A stretch of DNA of 64,000 nucleotides from the NCBI RefSeq assembly GCF_014649795.1, contig NZ_BMTS01000003.1, forward strand, positions 434,001 through 498,000, given 5' to 3'. Of this stretch, positions 63,333 through 64,000 are shown one piece after another. Positions within the stretch are counted from its first letter, which is position 1; each line of letters begins with the position of its first letter. The notes beneath the pieces are model-generated. The model did not search any database. It was not told the origin of the DNA and worked only from the letters and a program-made list of their open reading frames with translations. The DNA is from Streptomyces melanogenes (lineage in GTDB: Bacteria; Actinomycetota; Actinomycetes; Streptomycetales; Streptomycetaceae). Both the position numbers and the translations under genes were made by a program.

Positions 63333-64000
63333 GTGACCGACAACAAGGTTCCGTACGTGCCCGGGCACGGCCTCCTCGACGGCCGCACCGCCGTCGTCAC
63401 GGCCGCCGCCGGGGCCGGGATCGGCGGCGCGACCGCCCGCAGGTTCCTGGAGGAGGGCGCGCGGGTGCTGGTCAGCGACGCGCACGTACGCAGGCTCAAG
63501 GAGACAGAGGAGGCGCTCGCGGCCGAGTTCGGCGCCGACGCCGTGGCCGCGCTGCCCTGCGACGTCACCGACGACGCCCAGGTGCGCGTGCTGTTCGCCG
63601 AGGCGGTACGGATCCACGGCCGCCTCGACGTCGTCGTCAACAACGCGGGCCTCGGCGGCACGGCCGAGCTCGCCGACATGAGCGACGAGCAGTGGGACCG
63701 GGTCCTCGACGTCACCCTCAACGGCACCTTCCGGTGCACCCGGGCCGCCCTGCGCGCCTACCGGGCCGCCGGTCTCGGCGGCGTGATCGTCAACAACGCG
63801 TCCGTCGTCGGCTGGCGCGCCCAGGCCGGGCAGGCCCACTACGCCGCCGCGAAGGCGGGCGTCATGGCGCTCACCCGCTGCGCGGCGATCGAGGCCGCCG
63901 TCCACGGCGTACGGGTCAACGCGGTCTCGCCGTCCCTGGCCCTGCACCCCCACCTCGCCAAGGTCACCTCGGCCGAGCTCCTCGACGAGCTCGCCGCCCG
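63333..64000 (+). CDS. SDR family oxidoreductase (3'-truncated)
   Basis: About 222 residues visible from the GTG at 63333; the gene runs past the right edge. Rossmann-fold NAD(P) site TAVVTAAAGAGIGGATARRF (TAAAGAGIG rather than the usual TGxxxGIG), NNAG motif VVVNNAGLGG, catalytic Ser in IVNNASVVGW and YxxxK in HYAAAKAGVMAL. The partner of the acyl-CoA dehydrogenase pair in a degradation pathway is plausible through shared control. Substrate not known. Confidence 0.9.
   Translation, partial: MTDNKVPYVPGHGLLDGRTAVVTAAAGAGIGGATARRFLEEGARVLVSDAHVRRLKETEEALAAEFGADAVAALPCDVTDDAQVRVLFAEAVRIHGRLDVVVNNAGLGGTAELADMSDEQWDRVLDVTLNGTFRCTRAALRAYRAAGLGGVIVNNASVVGWRAQAGQAHYAAAKAGVMALTRCAAIEAAVHGVRVNAVSPSLALHPHLAKVTSAELLDELAA

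Overview
The window is a stretch of a high-GC actinobacterial chromosome, almost certainly Streptomyces. The support is a very strong third-position GC bias, frequent GTG starts, many 4-nt GTGA/ATGA stop-start overlaps, a bifunctional PriA in the his operon, TrpM, and a gene order (phoD-like, dnaE, hisDCBHAF, hisI-trpE, trpC-M-B-A, lgt, gltBD) that I recall from the S. coelicolor SCO2025-SCO2068 region. This is core chromosome: I see no phage, insertion sequence, CRISPR array, rRNA or tRNA.

Layout. 1-7342: end of a Na+/H+ antiporter, an MscS channel, a dienelactone-hydrolase-like protein, a Tat-exported PhoD phosphatase, a DsbA-like membrane thiol protein, an unknown membrane protein and a DUF2252 protein. 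7511-20062: dnaE, a 56-aa conserved small protein, a NYN-domain protein, an ABC exporter pair, a 24-aa ribosomal protein bL37 candidate, ybaK, a LON-domain protein and two Streptomyces-type proteins of unknown function. 20238-25951: hisD-hisC-hisB-(54-aa membrane protein)-hisH-priA-ridA-hisF. 26972-36004: hisI-trpE, small membrane proteins, trpC-trpM-trpB-trpA with a clear terminator, a second DsbA-like protein and lgt. 36145-43995 (minus): a compact seven-gene operon of four tandem ADP-ribosylglycohydrolase paralogs followed by a ribokinase, a CaiB-type CoA-transferase and a CitE-like lyase. 44237-51396: a VIT1/CCC1 transporter and gltBD. 51530-58140: a divergent exopolysaccharide-like cluster (processive GT2 synthase, UDP-GlcNAc 2-epimerase, secreted DUF2334 deacetylase, GH-like lipoprotein, membrane-anchored LamG-like protein). 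58227-64000: a 43-residue-repeat solenoid protein, a TerF-type vWA protein, a PNPOx-like flavoprotein, and an acyl-CoA dehydrogenase pair divergent from an SDR gene truncated by the window edge.

The most distinctive parts are three. First, the ADP-ribosylglycohydrolase quartet coupled to a ribokinase; one paralog has lost a metal-ligand Asp, and another carries an in-frame copy of a genomic repeat. Second, a nested palindromic repeat family occupies five of the eight convergent gene junctions, sits inside the trp region and has entered one coding sequence. Third, a six-gene divergent cluster looks like a synthesis/modification system for an amino-sugar exopolysaccharide. All functional statements come from reading translated motifs by eye; no database search was run.
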